A DNA stretch of 38,556 nucleotides from Gammaproteobacteria bacterium (GTDB taxonomy: Bacteria; Pseudomonadota; Gammaproteobacteria; JAGOUU01). This document shows, piece after piece, positions 18,388 to 25,340 of the stretch. Under the pieces are notes generated by a model. The model searched no databases and was not told the DNA's origin. It saw only the letters and a program-made list of their open reading frames with translations. Position 1 is the stretch's first letter, and every line of letters starts with the position of its first letter. The stretch is from the NCBI GenBank assembly GCA_018061105.1, contig JAGOUU010000011.1:1-38556 (forward strand). Reading direction: 5' to 3'. A program made the position numbers and the translations under genes.

Positions 18388-19395
18388 CTAAATCTTTTCT
18401 GCTACTCGCAAAATAGCGCTGCGCGCCCGAATATTATCTTCTATTATGCCTGCTTTCAGAGGGTTTTGTACAATCTTTAATCGTGGCGGCTGAATTAAGC
18501 CTCGGCTATTTAATTCCGCATTGGTCAAGGGTAATTTTTTCAACAAGTCTTTTGAGTTTTGATTAAAATTTTCTTTCGAATATTTATTCATAAAGTTTTT
18601 AACTATTCTGTCCTCTAAAGAGTGAAAAGTAATAATAGCTAGCCTGCCAGTTGAATTTAATACAGCCAGACTTTGTTCTAAAGCCTGCTCTAAAACTTGT
18701 AATTCTTGATTAATAAATAATCTGATAGCTAAAAAAGACTGAGTAGCAGGATGTTTAAATTTAGGCCATTTTGGATGAGCAGTTTTAATAATTTCAGCTA
18801 ATTGACCTGTTCTAGTAATTTTATTTATTTTTCTAGATGCTAGAATAGCCTTAGCAATTTTGCGAGAAAACTTTTCTTCACCATATTGCCATAATATATT
18901 AGCTAAATCTTGTTCATTGACAGAATTTATCCAGCTTTCGGCAGTAAATTTGCATTTAGAATTATCAGAATTATCCATTCGCATGTCTAACGGCCCATCA
19001 TGGGAAAAGCTAAACCCGCGACTGGGATCATCTAACTGGGGTGAAGAAACCCCTAAATCTAATAATATGCCATCTAATTTAGAAATATTTAAATATTGTA
19101 GTATTTGGGATATATTCCCAAATGAGTCATGTTGGATTATTAGTTTTGGCTTATTATTTTTATTTGATTCTAGTTCTGAATATAATTTTTGAGCCGATTG
19201 TATAGCTAAGGGATCTTGATCGACAACTATTAATGTGCCATCTGCTGAGTTCAAACTGTTCAATATTAACCGACTATGGCCGCCTCGACCAAATGTTCCA
19301 TCTAGATATATTCCATCGGGTTTAAGGGCAAGTGCAGCTACTGCTTCATGTAATAAAACTGCTTGGTGCGTGTATTGATTTGTGAGATTAGTCAT
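18388..19395 (-). CDS. rsmH: 16S rRNA (cytosine(1402)-N4)-methyltransferase
   Basis: RsmH methylates N4 of C1402 in 16S rRNA using S-adenosylmethionine. Motifs are YLDGTFGRGGHS (SAM binding), VVDQDPLAI, GILLDLGVSSPQLDDPSRGFSF and, near the C-terminus, IITFHSLEDRIVKNF. I place the start at ATG 19395, giving 335 residues and an opening (TNLTNQYTHQAVLLHEAV) that fits the family. A longer reading to 19455 would run into the 3' end of rnpB and is rejected. Only 22 bases separate rnpB from this ATG and no ribosome binding site is evident. It is the first gene of the dcw cluster here because mraZ is absent. Confidence 0.96.
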   Translation of the reverse strand: MTNLTNQYTHQAVLLHEAVAALALKPDGIYLDGTFGRGGHSRLILNSLNSADGTLIVVDQDPLAIQSAQKLYSELESNKNNKPKLIIQHDSFGNISQILQYLNISKLDGILLDLGVSSPQLDDPSRGFSFSHDGPLDMRMDNSDNSKCKFTAESWINSVNEQDLANILWQYGEEKFSRKIAKAILASRKINKITRTGQLAEIIKTAHPKWPKFKHPATQSFLAIRLFINQELQVLEQALEQSLAVLNSTGRLAIITFHSLEDRIVKNFMNKYSKENFNQNSKDLLKKLPLTNAELNSRGLIQPPRLKIVQNPLKAGIIEDNIRARSAILRVAEKI

Positions 19396-19417
19396 TAGCA
19401 ATGATAAAATATAAAAA

Positions 19418-19762
19418 GGTCGATCGATAAGCCGGGTTCTGTCGTGGGCAATCATTCATCTAGGATAGTCGTCACCGACCATCTCAAGCAACCTACCCAG
19501 TTCTAGTACGGGTCGCACTATAAGAACTCTATTTGGTTTTGCTCCAAGTGGGGTTTACCCTGCCATAATATGTTGCCATTTATGCGGTGCGCTCTTACCG
19601 CACCTTTTCACCCTTACCTGTATATAAATATACTGGCGGTTATTTTCTGTGGCACTTTCCGTAGACTTGCATCTCCCAGGTGTTACCTGGCACTTTACCC
19701 TATGGAGTCCGGACTTTCCTCACTAGTTAATTGACTAATCTAGCGCGACTGCCTGATCGACC
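19418..19762 (-). ncRNA. rnpB: RNase P RNA, bacterial type A
   Basis: RNase P RNA is the catalytic RNA that trims the 5' leader of precursor tRNAs. On the minus strand the 5' half contains GAGGAAAGTCCGGACTCCAT and the 3' half ends AGATGAATGATTGCCC, ACAGAACCCGGCTTATCG, both matching the universal RNase P core. The RNA ends pair as helix P1: GGTCGATC at 19762-19755 with GATCGACC at 19425-19418. AAGGGTGAAAAGGTGCGGTAAGAG is also recognisable as the conserved interior (here in two overlapping parts). The length of about 345 is normal for type A. Immediately after P1 comes a T-rich run (TTTTTATATTTT) that could help terminate. The exact ends are inferred from P1. Confidence 0.97.
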
Positions 19763-19770
19763 TAACAGCA

Positions 19771-19779
19771 ATTCTAACA
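19771..19779 (-). promoter_or_regulatory. Extended -10 promoter element of rnpB
   Basis: The minus strand reads TGTTAGAAT, which is a TGn extension followed by a -10-like TAGAAT. It ends eight bases before the first base of helix P1 of rnpB, the right distance for initiation at the mature 5' end. No good -35 element is visible, as expected for an extended -10 promoter. Confidence 0.6.
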
Positions 19780-19867
19780 CACATTTTTTTTAAATATCTA
19801 TTAAATTATTAAATATTACATATTAATCATTAAGATCTGCTCACGTAGATTTTGCGCAAGATACTAA

Positions 19868-20980
19868 TTACCGTGTCAGACGGTTCCGCATTTCTTCTCC
19901 TTCGGCTGTTTCACCTGCCCTTCTGTGGGGTGCTACAGCTTGTCTAGAGGCTCTCACCACAACCGCAACACCCGCTCCAAATACAGCAGTAGCTGCCACA
20001 ACGCATCCTATTGCCATTATGTGAACCATCAAGAAGCTTAAAGCTTGAGTTGCAGTAGCGGCCATAAACGGCATAGCTGTAGTCGTAGCAAAAGTCATTA
20101 CAGCAGCAAAAGCAGTAGTGACAGAGGCTAAAATAGCCGCGCCAGCTATAGCAAAAGCGCCAGGAGCTAAGAAATAAACTACAGCGATACTACCGACCAC
20201 TACTACTAACCCAAGAACAATTATGCCACCAATCTTGAATGCTTTAGCATAAGATATTGTGGGTGCAGCAAGGTTTCCTGATTTAGGTTCTTCCATTGTC
20301 GGTGGAACTGGTGTAGGAGCTGCAGCTGGTGCTTCTGGTGTTGTCAAAGCCGCATCTGCAAAAGTAGTTTCTAATTTCACTGGAGCCGCTCGAGTAATAG
20401 TCAAATCTGTCTGTACTTTTTCAACAACACCTGGTTGGCTAAGAACTTTTATTAATAATGCAGAAATATCTATTCCCTCAATATCTTCTGCGCTTAATGC
20501 AGGTACCATTGGATCCAAAACTGTTGTAACACCAGAGCCAGCTGATTCTTCTATTTTCTTAAAAACAGTTCTTGGGTTAATGCACTGCGCTAGCTGAATT
20601 AATCCTGAAATGAGTCGCAATTTTTTAGCAAAAGGCAACATATCGTAAATTCTACGATCAGCTAATTGTTGTTTAGAGATTACGAGCGTATGAGTACTAT
20701 GAATGCCTAGAATTGATAAAATTTTTGGATCTAGATGATATAAAGTAGCTTCGTCATCGCTGATGAAAGATGGTCTTACAATTAAGGCTGTTTTAGGCGG
20801 GAATATTCGTCTCACTCTTGTGGGAGTGATTAATTCTGTAGGTTGATGTACAGGAAACAAGCTAGGAGTAGAAGTTGTATTCAAATCTATTCTGGCTGGC
20901 ACTTGCACTTGTGCCACTTTTTTATTTTGTACTCTGCGCGTCAATCCATAAATTATTCCGGAGTCTACTCCCACCACCAT
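19868..20980 (-). CDS. Ala-rich membrane protein of unknown function, candidate secreted effector
   Basis: I do not recognise a family. The 370 residues divide into a polar N-terminal region (1-200) with no known motif and an Ala/Pro/Thr-rich linker (about 205-240). A hydrophobic C-terminal region follows with probable helices near 250-271, 274-300 and 312-343. A charged tail ends it, with Glu at 357, 360, 362 and 363. There is no signal peptide. Base composition is visibly richer in G+C than its neighbours, partly because of Ala and Pro codons, and foreign origin is possible. An AAGAGG ribosome binding site lies seven bases before ATG 20980. It sits alone between rnpB and the beta-barrel gene. 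A glutamate cluster near the C-terminus resembles the E-block of Dot/Icm (type IVB) effectors, but that is only suggestive. Confidence 0.8.
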   Translation of the reverse strand: MVVGVDSGIIYGLTRRVQNKKVAQVQVPARIDLNTTSTPSLFPVHQPTELITPTRVRRIFPPKTALIVRPSFISDDEATLYHLDPKILSILGIHSTHTLVISKQQLADRRIYDMLPFAKKLRLISGLIQLAQCINPRTVFKKIEESAGSGVTTVLDPMVPALSAEDIEGIDISALLIKVLSQPGVVEKVQTDLTITRAAPVKLETTFADAALTTPEAPAAAPTPVPPTMEEPKSGNLAAPTISYAKAFKIGGIIVLGLVVVVGSIAVVYFLAPGAFAIAGAAILASVTTAFAAVMTFATTTAMPFMAATATQALSFLMVHIMAIGCVVAATAVFGAGVAVVVRASRQAVAPHRRAGETAEGEEMRNRLTR

Positions 20981-21003
20981 AATGTCGCCTCTTAGTATAG
21001 TTG

Positions 21004-21023
21004 TATAGTTCGCTATAAATAGC
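21004..21023. promoter_or_regulatory. Overlapping inverted repeats upstream of the Ala-rich membrane protein gene
   Basis: Two short inverted repeats share bases: TATAG-TTCG-CTATA (21004-21017) and GCTAT-AA-ATAGC (21012-21023). They lie 24-43 bases upstream of the start of the 370-residue gene, where an operator or promoter would be. They may equally be chance in AT-rich DNA. Confidence 0.3.
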
Positions 21024-21145
21024 TTATAATACTAACACCTTCTAAATCTAAAATAAATAGTTAGGTTTCGAGTTTGGCGCGAATAATGAGCAAAAACTTG
21101 CAATACAAAGCCTCAGAGGCATCTGATTCTATCATAGTAATAATT

Positions 21146-21889
21146 TTATAAACCAAATGTCAGTCCTAACACAACATTATGTGCCACTAAATTATCTGAA
21201 CTGAACTTAGTAAAAACAAAAAAACCAGGTATTGTAGATGGCGAAGCATTCACAGTACCAGAATCTACCTTCCCTAAATTTGTATAATTATAAGCTAAAT
21301 TTAGCCCTACTTTATTAGAGATCTTATGATTAAAACCTAAAATACCCGCCCAAGCAAAATTAGTTACATTATTAGATTTAGAAAATAAATCAGGCTCTAA
21401 GTAATATTTAGTATCTGTGCTAATAAAAGCAGCTCCAACTCCACCACCAAAATAAAATTTTGTCCTGGTCCCAATTGCATTATCTAAAAGCAAATTAAAC
21501 ATTGCCTGCTGTGCTTGAACATCTACATTTAAATAGTTATTTGCAGCCGGTGGCGCAAATACGGACATCTGTTTTGCTTGAATATTGTCATACCATTTAT
21601 ATTCTAATTCACCACGTACAGATAAGTTTCGCTTTGAAGCAAATTTAAGCAAAGTTGCACCAGTTGATAACGATACCCCGGGTGTAGTCTTACGTATGTT
21701 AAAACTATTTATTTCCTCAGGAATTGCCCCTGGAGGATTAAAAGTCGTTGTTGAATGGACATTGTCAACATGCTGAAAACTTGCTACAGCACCCATCCCT
21801 ACATATACTCCTAAAGATCCAGAATTACTATATGCTGTACTAAACGTAGATAAAACTCCAAGCCCAATTAACAATCTTAGTTTAGTCAT
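21146..21889 (-). CDS. Outer-membrane beta-barrel protein (opacity/porin-like family)
   Basis: The product is 247 residues from ATG 21889, chosen because AAAGGA lies just upstream of it. An earlier in-frame ATG at 21913 overlaps the stop of the preceding gene and has no ribosome binding site. A signal peptide (MTKLRLLIGLGVLSTFSTAYS) leads into alternating polar/hydrophobic strands typical of small eight-strand barrels. Strands such as GVYVGMGAVASF, FYFGGGVGAAFI and VGLNLAYNYTNLG are visible, and the last strand is NVVLGLTFGL. The terminal residue is Leu rather than the usual Phe. It follows the thaumatin-like gene by 11 bases and is surely co-transcribed with it. The exact family and function are unknown; it could be a surface antigen or a helper of the upstream secreted protein. 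Confidence 0.85.
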   Translation of the reverse strand: MTKLRLLIGLGVLSTFSTAYSNSGSLGVYVGMGAVASFQHVDNVHSTTTFNPPGAIPEEINSFNIRKTTPGVSLSTGATLLKFASKRNLSVRGELEYKWYDNIQAKQMSVFAPPAANNYLNVDVQAQQAMFNLLLDNAIGTRTKFYFGGGVGAAFISTDTKYYLEPDLFSKSNNVTNFAWAGILGFNHKISNKVGLNLAYNYTNLGKVDSGTVNASPSTIPGFFVFTKFSSDNLVAHNVVLGLTFGL

Positions 21890-21900
21890 TTTGTTTCCTT

Positions 21901-24411
21901 TTATTGTGTGCATACTAGTTTAGTTCCTTGTTGTTGGCATTGCCATCCCAAACTGGGTACAAATGTAAATGCTAACGGCCCATTATTATAAACTGCAGTT
22001 AAATTATTTAATACAGGATTATTAAAAGCACTTGTTGCATAACACATTATCGGAGCTTTTTGGTTAAACACCCATTGACCAACTACAGCGCCAGCAATAG
22101 TCTGAGATAAAACAGTTATGCATTTTACATCTTTACTGTTTGAACATTTTTGTAAAACAGGATGTTTTTGACCTACTGGGCATTTAAATTGCGGAGTAAG
22201 AAAAGGACTCAGCTTCATATCAGCCACACTAGGTGGAAAAACATTGTCAACTATAATTACGATAGATTTAGGCTGTGTTGTAGCATAATCAATTTCAGTA
22301 TCTGTAAGCCCAGCCGAATTAGACGCTGTTATTTTAATTTCATATGTAGTATCAGCTTGTAACCCATTAAAAGTACTTGTGCAGGTATTGGTCGAGCAAT
22401 TTTGACTAGCAACTTCATTGTTATTGACCATTAAACTTACCGTTGATTTAGTAGTGCTATCACCTGTTACCTTCCAGTCTACTTTTAATGAACTATCACC
22501 CAAGATTTTTATAGATACATTATCTATAGAAACAGCGCTTGTCGTAGCAAATTCTCGATAAACATCTCTGGGGATAATAGTTTGACCGCTAATTATCACA
22601 TTACCAGAGACTTTTATTGAATACTGAGTGTTTGGAATCAAGTTAATTAAATTTACTTCGCAACGAGGTTTATCACAATCTACTTGCTTCACTGACACAT
22701 CTCCAGGTTGACGCAGCAATTGCATAGTAGTTGTCAATACTGCTGCTGACTCTGGCGGAGTAATATCAACTTGCCAAGAAAAGTTTGCAGTAGTATCGCT
22801 TGTGACATCAACCTTATCCTGAGCATTGATAACAACTGTAACTGTCGGCTCTGGTCCTGGACCATCTCCAGAAGGGAAAATTCCTTTTCCTGATGGGCAA
22901 AAAGTAATTGTATAGCCAACATTATTGCCAGGATCTATGGCTTTATCTTTGCTTGAGCATTGCATTGTACCGTGTTTATCACCGTATTGGTACTCGTACG
23001 CATCTGGACAGCCGTCAATTAACCAACCAACCAACGGCTTAACTGTTGCAAGCCATAAAGCTCGAGCTGGATTTGAATAGCTTTCGCTAGCTTTGCATGC
23101 AACATCATCATCTGTTGGTACCCCTGGCCAGTCTATACAGCCACAACATGCAGTTGATGAATTTTTTGTTTTTCCAGGCTTATACTCATTACACGGAAAC
23201 TTACCTTTACAATAGTTATAACAAGAATCTAAATATAAATAGCCCGTCCCATAATCATCTGTTTTACACATAAATAATTGATTATTAGTAACTGCTTGCA
23301 CACCCGTACCATCACTAAGCGCAATATTATGAGCGTTATTCAACTGAAACAAATCTTTTAATGCAGAAGTCTTAACTGACACAACCAACGGAGAGATATT
23401 AGCAAGCGTCTGATAAGCAATCGGCTTACCACAGTAGCCTTTGTTATTATAGTTTATATAATCTTCCGGGTATTTTAAACCACACACCCCACCTACACTT
23501 TTACAGTCAACATCGGTTGTACAAGTTTTATTATCAGTAGCTAAGTTACGATAAATTTCGGTAAAAATATGTTTTTCATATCCATCAGGTGGAGTAAAAT
23601 TCCACGAACAACCTTTCATCTTTTTTGGATCGCCTGTTGGTGGATTACCTGTAGCTTTACAAAAGAAATTTTCTTGCATTCCCTGGTTGCCAAAATATCT
23701 TGCCACAGGCTCTATCGAAATTGGAACATTTACACCATTGATTATACTTATGTCATAAAAATCATTTTGTTTATCATTGAATGTAATTTCAGCTTGTGTA
23801 AAAGCGCTGGTAATACCTTTATCTGGCGAGCAAGCGCCGCTAGTGATAGAGCCCGTTGCTGTAGGTAAACTTGGCATAGTTGTACCCCAGGAATCTTTTT
23901 CATTACTGTATAAACGCTCACCGCATGGGGCAGAATGACAATTGTACTTGCCAGTGCTACTATCACAATCATATTGACTATCAATATTCAAAGTATATTG
24001 AGTAACGTTTTCACCAGCGTCATTTACTCTATCTACTAAATTAATACTGTACTCACGACTAGCTCCAGTTGTTAATACATAATCAGGATTTGAGTCACTT
24101 GACATCTCTAAAGTTGGGTATCTAAAATAGCAACTTATTGGCAAAGCAGTTCTTACACCCTTGCTATCCACTGAATACAATTGCTGGCCACAGTACCCCT
24201 TATTATTAAAACAGCTCGCACCAAACGCAGAGCCTGGTGGACATGTGACAACTGATTTAACATCTTTAATAGGCGTACCTTTTGCTCCCCATAATACTGT
24301 AAAAGGACAGTTGTTCACAATATTAATTGTTCGCGACGGCGGTGCCGCTGATAGTAGATTACTAAAAATAGCTAATATTATTAATAATGCAAAGCTAAAA
24401 CGAATACGCAT
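21901..24411 (-). CDS. Secreted thaumatin-like protein with fibronectin type III domains
   Basis: The 836-residue product has a signal peptide (about 1-22). A thaumatin-like domain follows, with TINIVNNCPFTVLWGA (28-43), CPPGSAFGASC, QAEITFND and DFYDISIINGVNVP (217-230). After an insertion (about 240-395) come CYNYCKG (397-403), ACCGC, GCPDAYEYQYGD (467-478) and YTITFCPSG (500-508). These match the order and cysteine spacing of plant thaumatin-like proteins, including the acidic cleft region (Glu208, Asp217, Asp220). Two fibronectin III-like domains follow (about 522-625 and 626-715), then a Cys-containing tail (730-836). NNKGYCG occurs twice (69-75 and 322-328). A GGGAAGG motif precedes the ATG. 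It is the first gene of a two-gene unit with the beta-barrel protein. The protein is probably exported and disulfide-rich. Its target is unknown; thaumatin-like proteins in eukaryotes bind or cleave glucans. Confidence 0.88.
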   Translation of the reverse strand: MRIRFSFALLIILAIFSNLLSAAPPSRTINIVNNCPFTVLWGAKGTPIKDVKSVVTCPPGSAFGASCFNNKGYCGQQLYSVDSKGVRTALPISCYFRYPTLEMSSDSNPDYVLTTGASREYSINLVDRVNDAGENVTQYTLNIDSQYDCDSSTGKYNCHSAPCGERLYSNEKDSWGTTMPSLPTATGSITSGACSPDKGITSAFTQAEITFNDKQNDFYDISIINGVNVPISIEPVARYFGNQGMQENFFCKATGNPPTGDPKKMKGCSWNFTPPDGYEKHIFTEIYRNLATDNKTCTTDVDCKSVGGVCGLKYPEDYINYNNKGYCGKPIAYQTLANISPLVVSVKTSALKDLFQLNNAHNIALSDGTGVQAVTNNQLFMCKTDDYGTGYLYLDSCYNYCKGKFPCNEYKPGKTKNSSTACCGCIDWPGVPTDDDVACKASESYSNPARALWLATVKPLVGWLIDGCPDAYEYQYGDKHGTMQCSSKDKAIDPGNNVGYTITFCPSGKGIFPSGDGPGPEPTVTVVINAQDKVDVTSDTTANFSWQVDITPPESAAVLTTTMQLLRQPGDVSVKQVDCDKPRCEVNLINLIPNTQYSIKVSGNVIISGQTIIPRDVYREFATTSAVSIDNVSIKILGDSSLKVDWKVTGDSTTKSTVSLMVNNNEVASQNCSTNTCTSTFNGLQADTTYEIKITASNSAGLTDTEIDYATTQPKSIVIIVDNVFPPSVADMKLSPFLTPQFKCPVGQKHPVLQKCSNSKDVKCITVLSQTIAGAVVGQWVFNQKAPIMCYATSAFNNPVLNNLTAVYNNGPLAFTFVPSLGWQCQQQGTKLVCTQ

Positions 24412-24456
24412 AACCTTCCCTGATACTAGTATAGAAACATATAGCCAACAATGGTT

Positions 24457-25338
24457 TTAATTAATTATAGACTTGATTGCTAAATTGTACACATAATTTT
24501 TTTTTACCTTAAATAGCTCAGAGACTATTTTGACCGTAGTTTTAGTATTTATATTCTCAGAATAAAATAGCTGTACAGCTGAATTAATCCTTTGTTCAAG
24601 CTCTGATTCAGGCTCTTTAAGCTCAGAATTACCAGAAATTATTATGACATACTCGCCTTTTATGGCATCTAGTTTTGTTAATTTATCTAGTACTGTTTCT
24701 ATCGTTCCAAAGTAAACTGCTTCGTAAGATTTCGTAATTTCTTTTATTACTGATATCCTATGCTCTGAGCCAAAAACAGTTTGAATATCTTCTAAACATT
24801 TTAATACCCTATGGGGGGCTTCGTATAATATTACAGCCCTTTGTTGTTCAATCTGGGTATACAGCTCTGTTAAGTTTTTTAGTCGTGAAGCCTGTTTACT
24901 ACTAAGAAACCCGGCAAAACAAAACTGAGTGCAATCTATGCCTGATATACTAATAGCACTGGTTAAAGCTGTGGGTCCTGGTACTACAGTTATTTTATAA
25001 TTATGTTCTAAAGCAGCTTTGACTAAGACATACCCAGGATCTGATATCATGGGCATACCGGCGTCAGTAATTAACGCAATTTTTTTATTTTGTTCTAATA
25101 AGCTCAATATTTCTGCTGTACGCTCTTGTTCATTATGCTGATGATAAGATCTCAACTGGGTTGAAATAGAAAAATTTTGCAATAAATGTATGCTATGCCT
25201 GGTATCTTCTGCTAAGATTAAGTCACAGTTTTTGAGTACACTAACGGCTCGAAAAGTCATATCTTGCAGATTGCCAATGGGTGTTCCTACTATATATAAA
25301 ACTGCAGAATTATTATTATCAGTGTTTAAGTTTTTCAT
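24457..25338 (-). CDS. rsmI: 16S rRNA (cytidine(1402)-2'-O)-methyltransferase
   Basis: RsmI adds the 2'-O-methyl group to C1402, the same nucleotide that RsmH modifies at N4. The tetrapyrrole-methylase fold is shown by LYIVGTPIGNLQDMTFRA, LAEDTRHS, LITDAGMPMISDPGY and VVPGPTALTSAISISG. The C-terminal region (about 230-290) matches the family extension. I use ATG 25338, giving 293 residues; a TTG four codons earlier is also open but would overlap the lpoA start. The gene is divergent from lpoA, as in many gammaproteobacteria, with only two bases between the two start codons. Confidence 0.95.
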   Translation of the reverse strand: MKNLNTDNNNSAVLYIVGTPIGNLQDMTFRAVSVLKNCDLILAEDTRHSIHLLQNFSISTQLRSYHQHNEQERTAEILSLLEQNKKIALITDAGMPMISDPGYVLVKAALEHNYKITVVPGPTALTSAISISGIDCTQFCFAGFLSSKQASRLKNLTELYTQIEQQRAVILYEAPHRVLKCLEDIQTVFGSEHRISVIKEITKSYEAVYFGTIETVLDKLTKLDAIKGEYVIIISGNSELKEPESELEQRINSAVQLFYSENINTKTTVKIVSELFKVKKNYVYNLAIKSIIN

Positions 25339-25340
25339 AC

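Noticed and set aside
19396-19455. Twenty-codon N-terminal extension of rsmH
   Set aside because: It is read from the 3' end of rnpB (helix P1 and the conserved AACCCGGCTTATCG region) and does not resemble RsmH N-termini.
20259-20597. 112-codon plus-strand frame opposite the unrecognised membrane protein
   Set aside because: Its Ala/Gly/Val-rich composition is the complement of the Pro/Ala-rich linker on the other strand, and there is no ribosome binding site. The minus-strand frame has a good one.
21890-21913. Earlier ATG for the beta-barrel gene
   Set aside because: It overlaps the stop of the thaumatin-like gene without a ribosome binding site, while AAAGGA directly precedes ATG 21889.
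25281-25340. Longer lpoA start
   Set aside because: It would overlap the rsmI start region; the signal peptide begins naturally at ATG 25341, and the extension does not create a usable lipobox.
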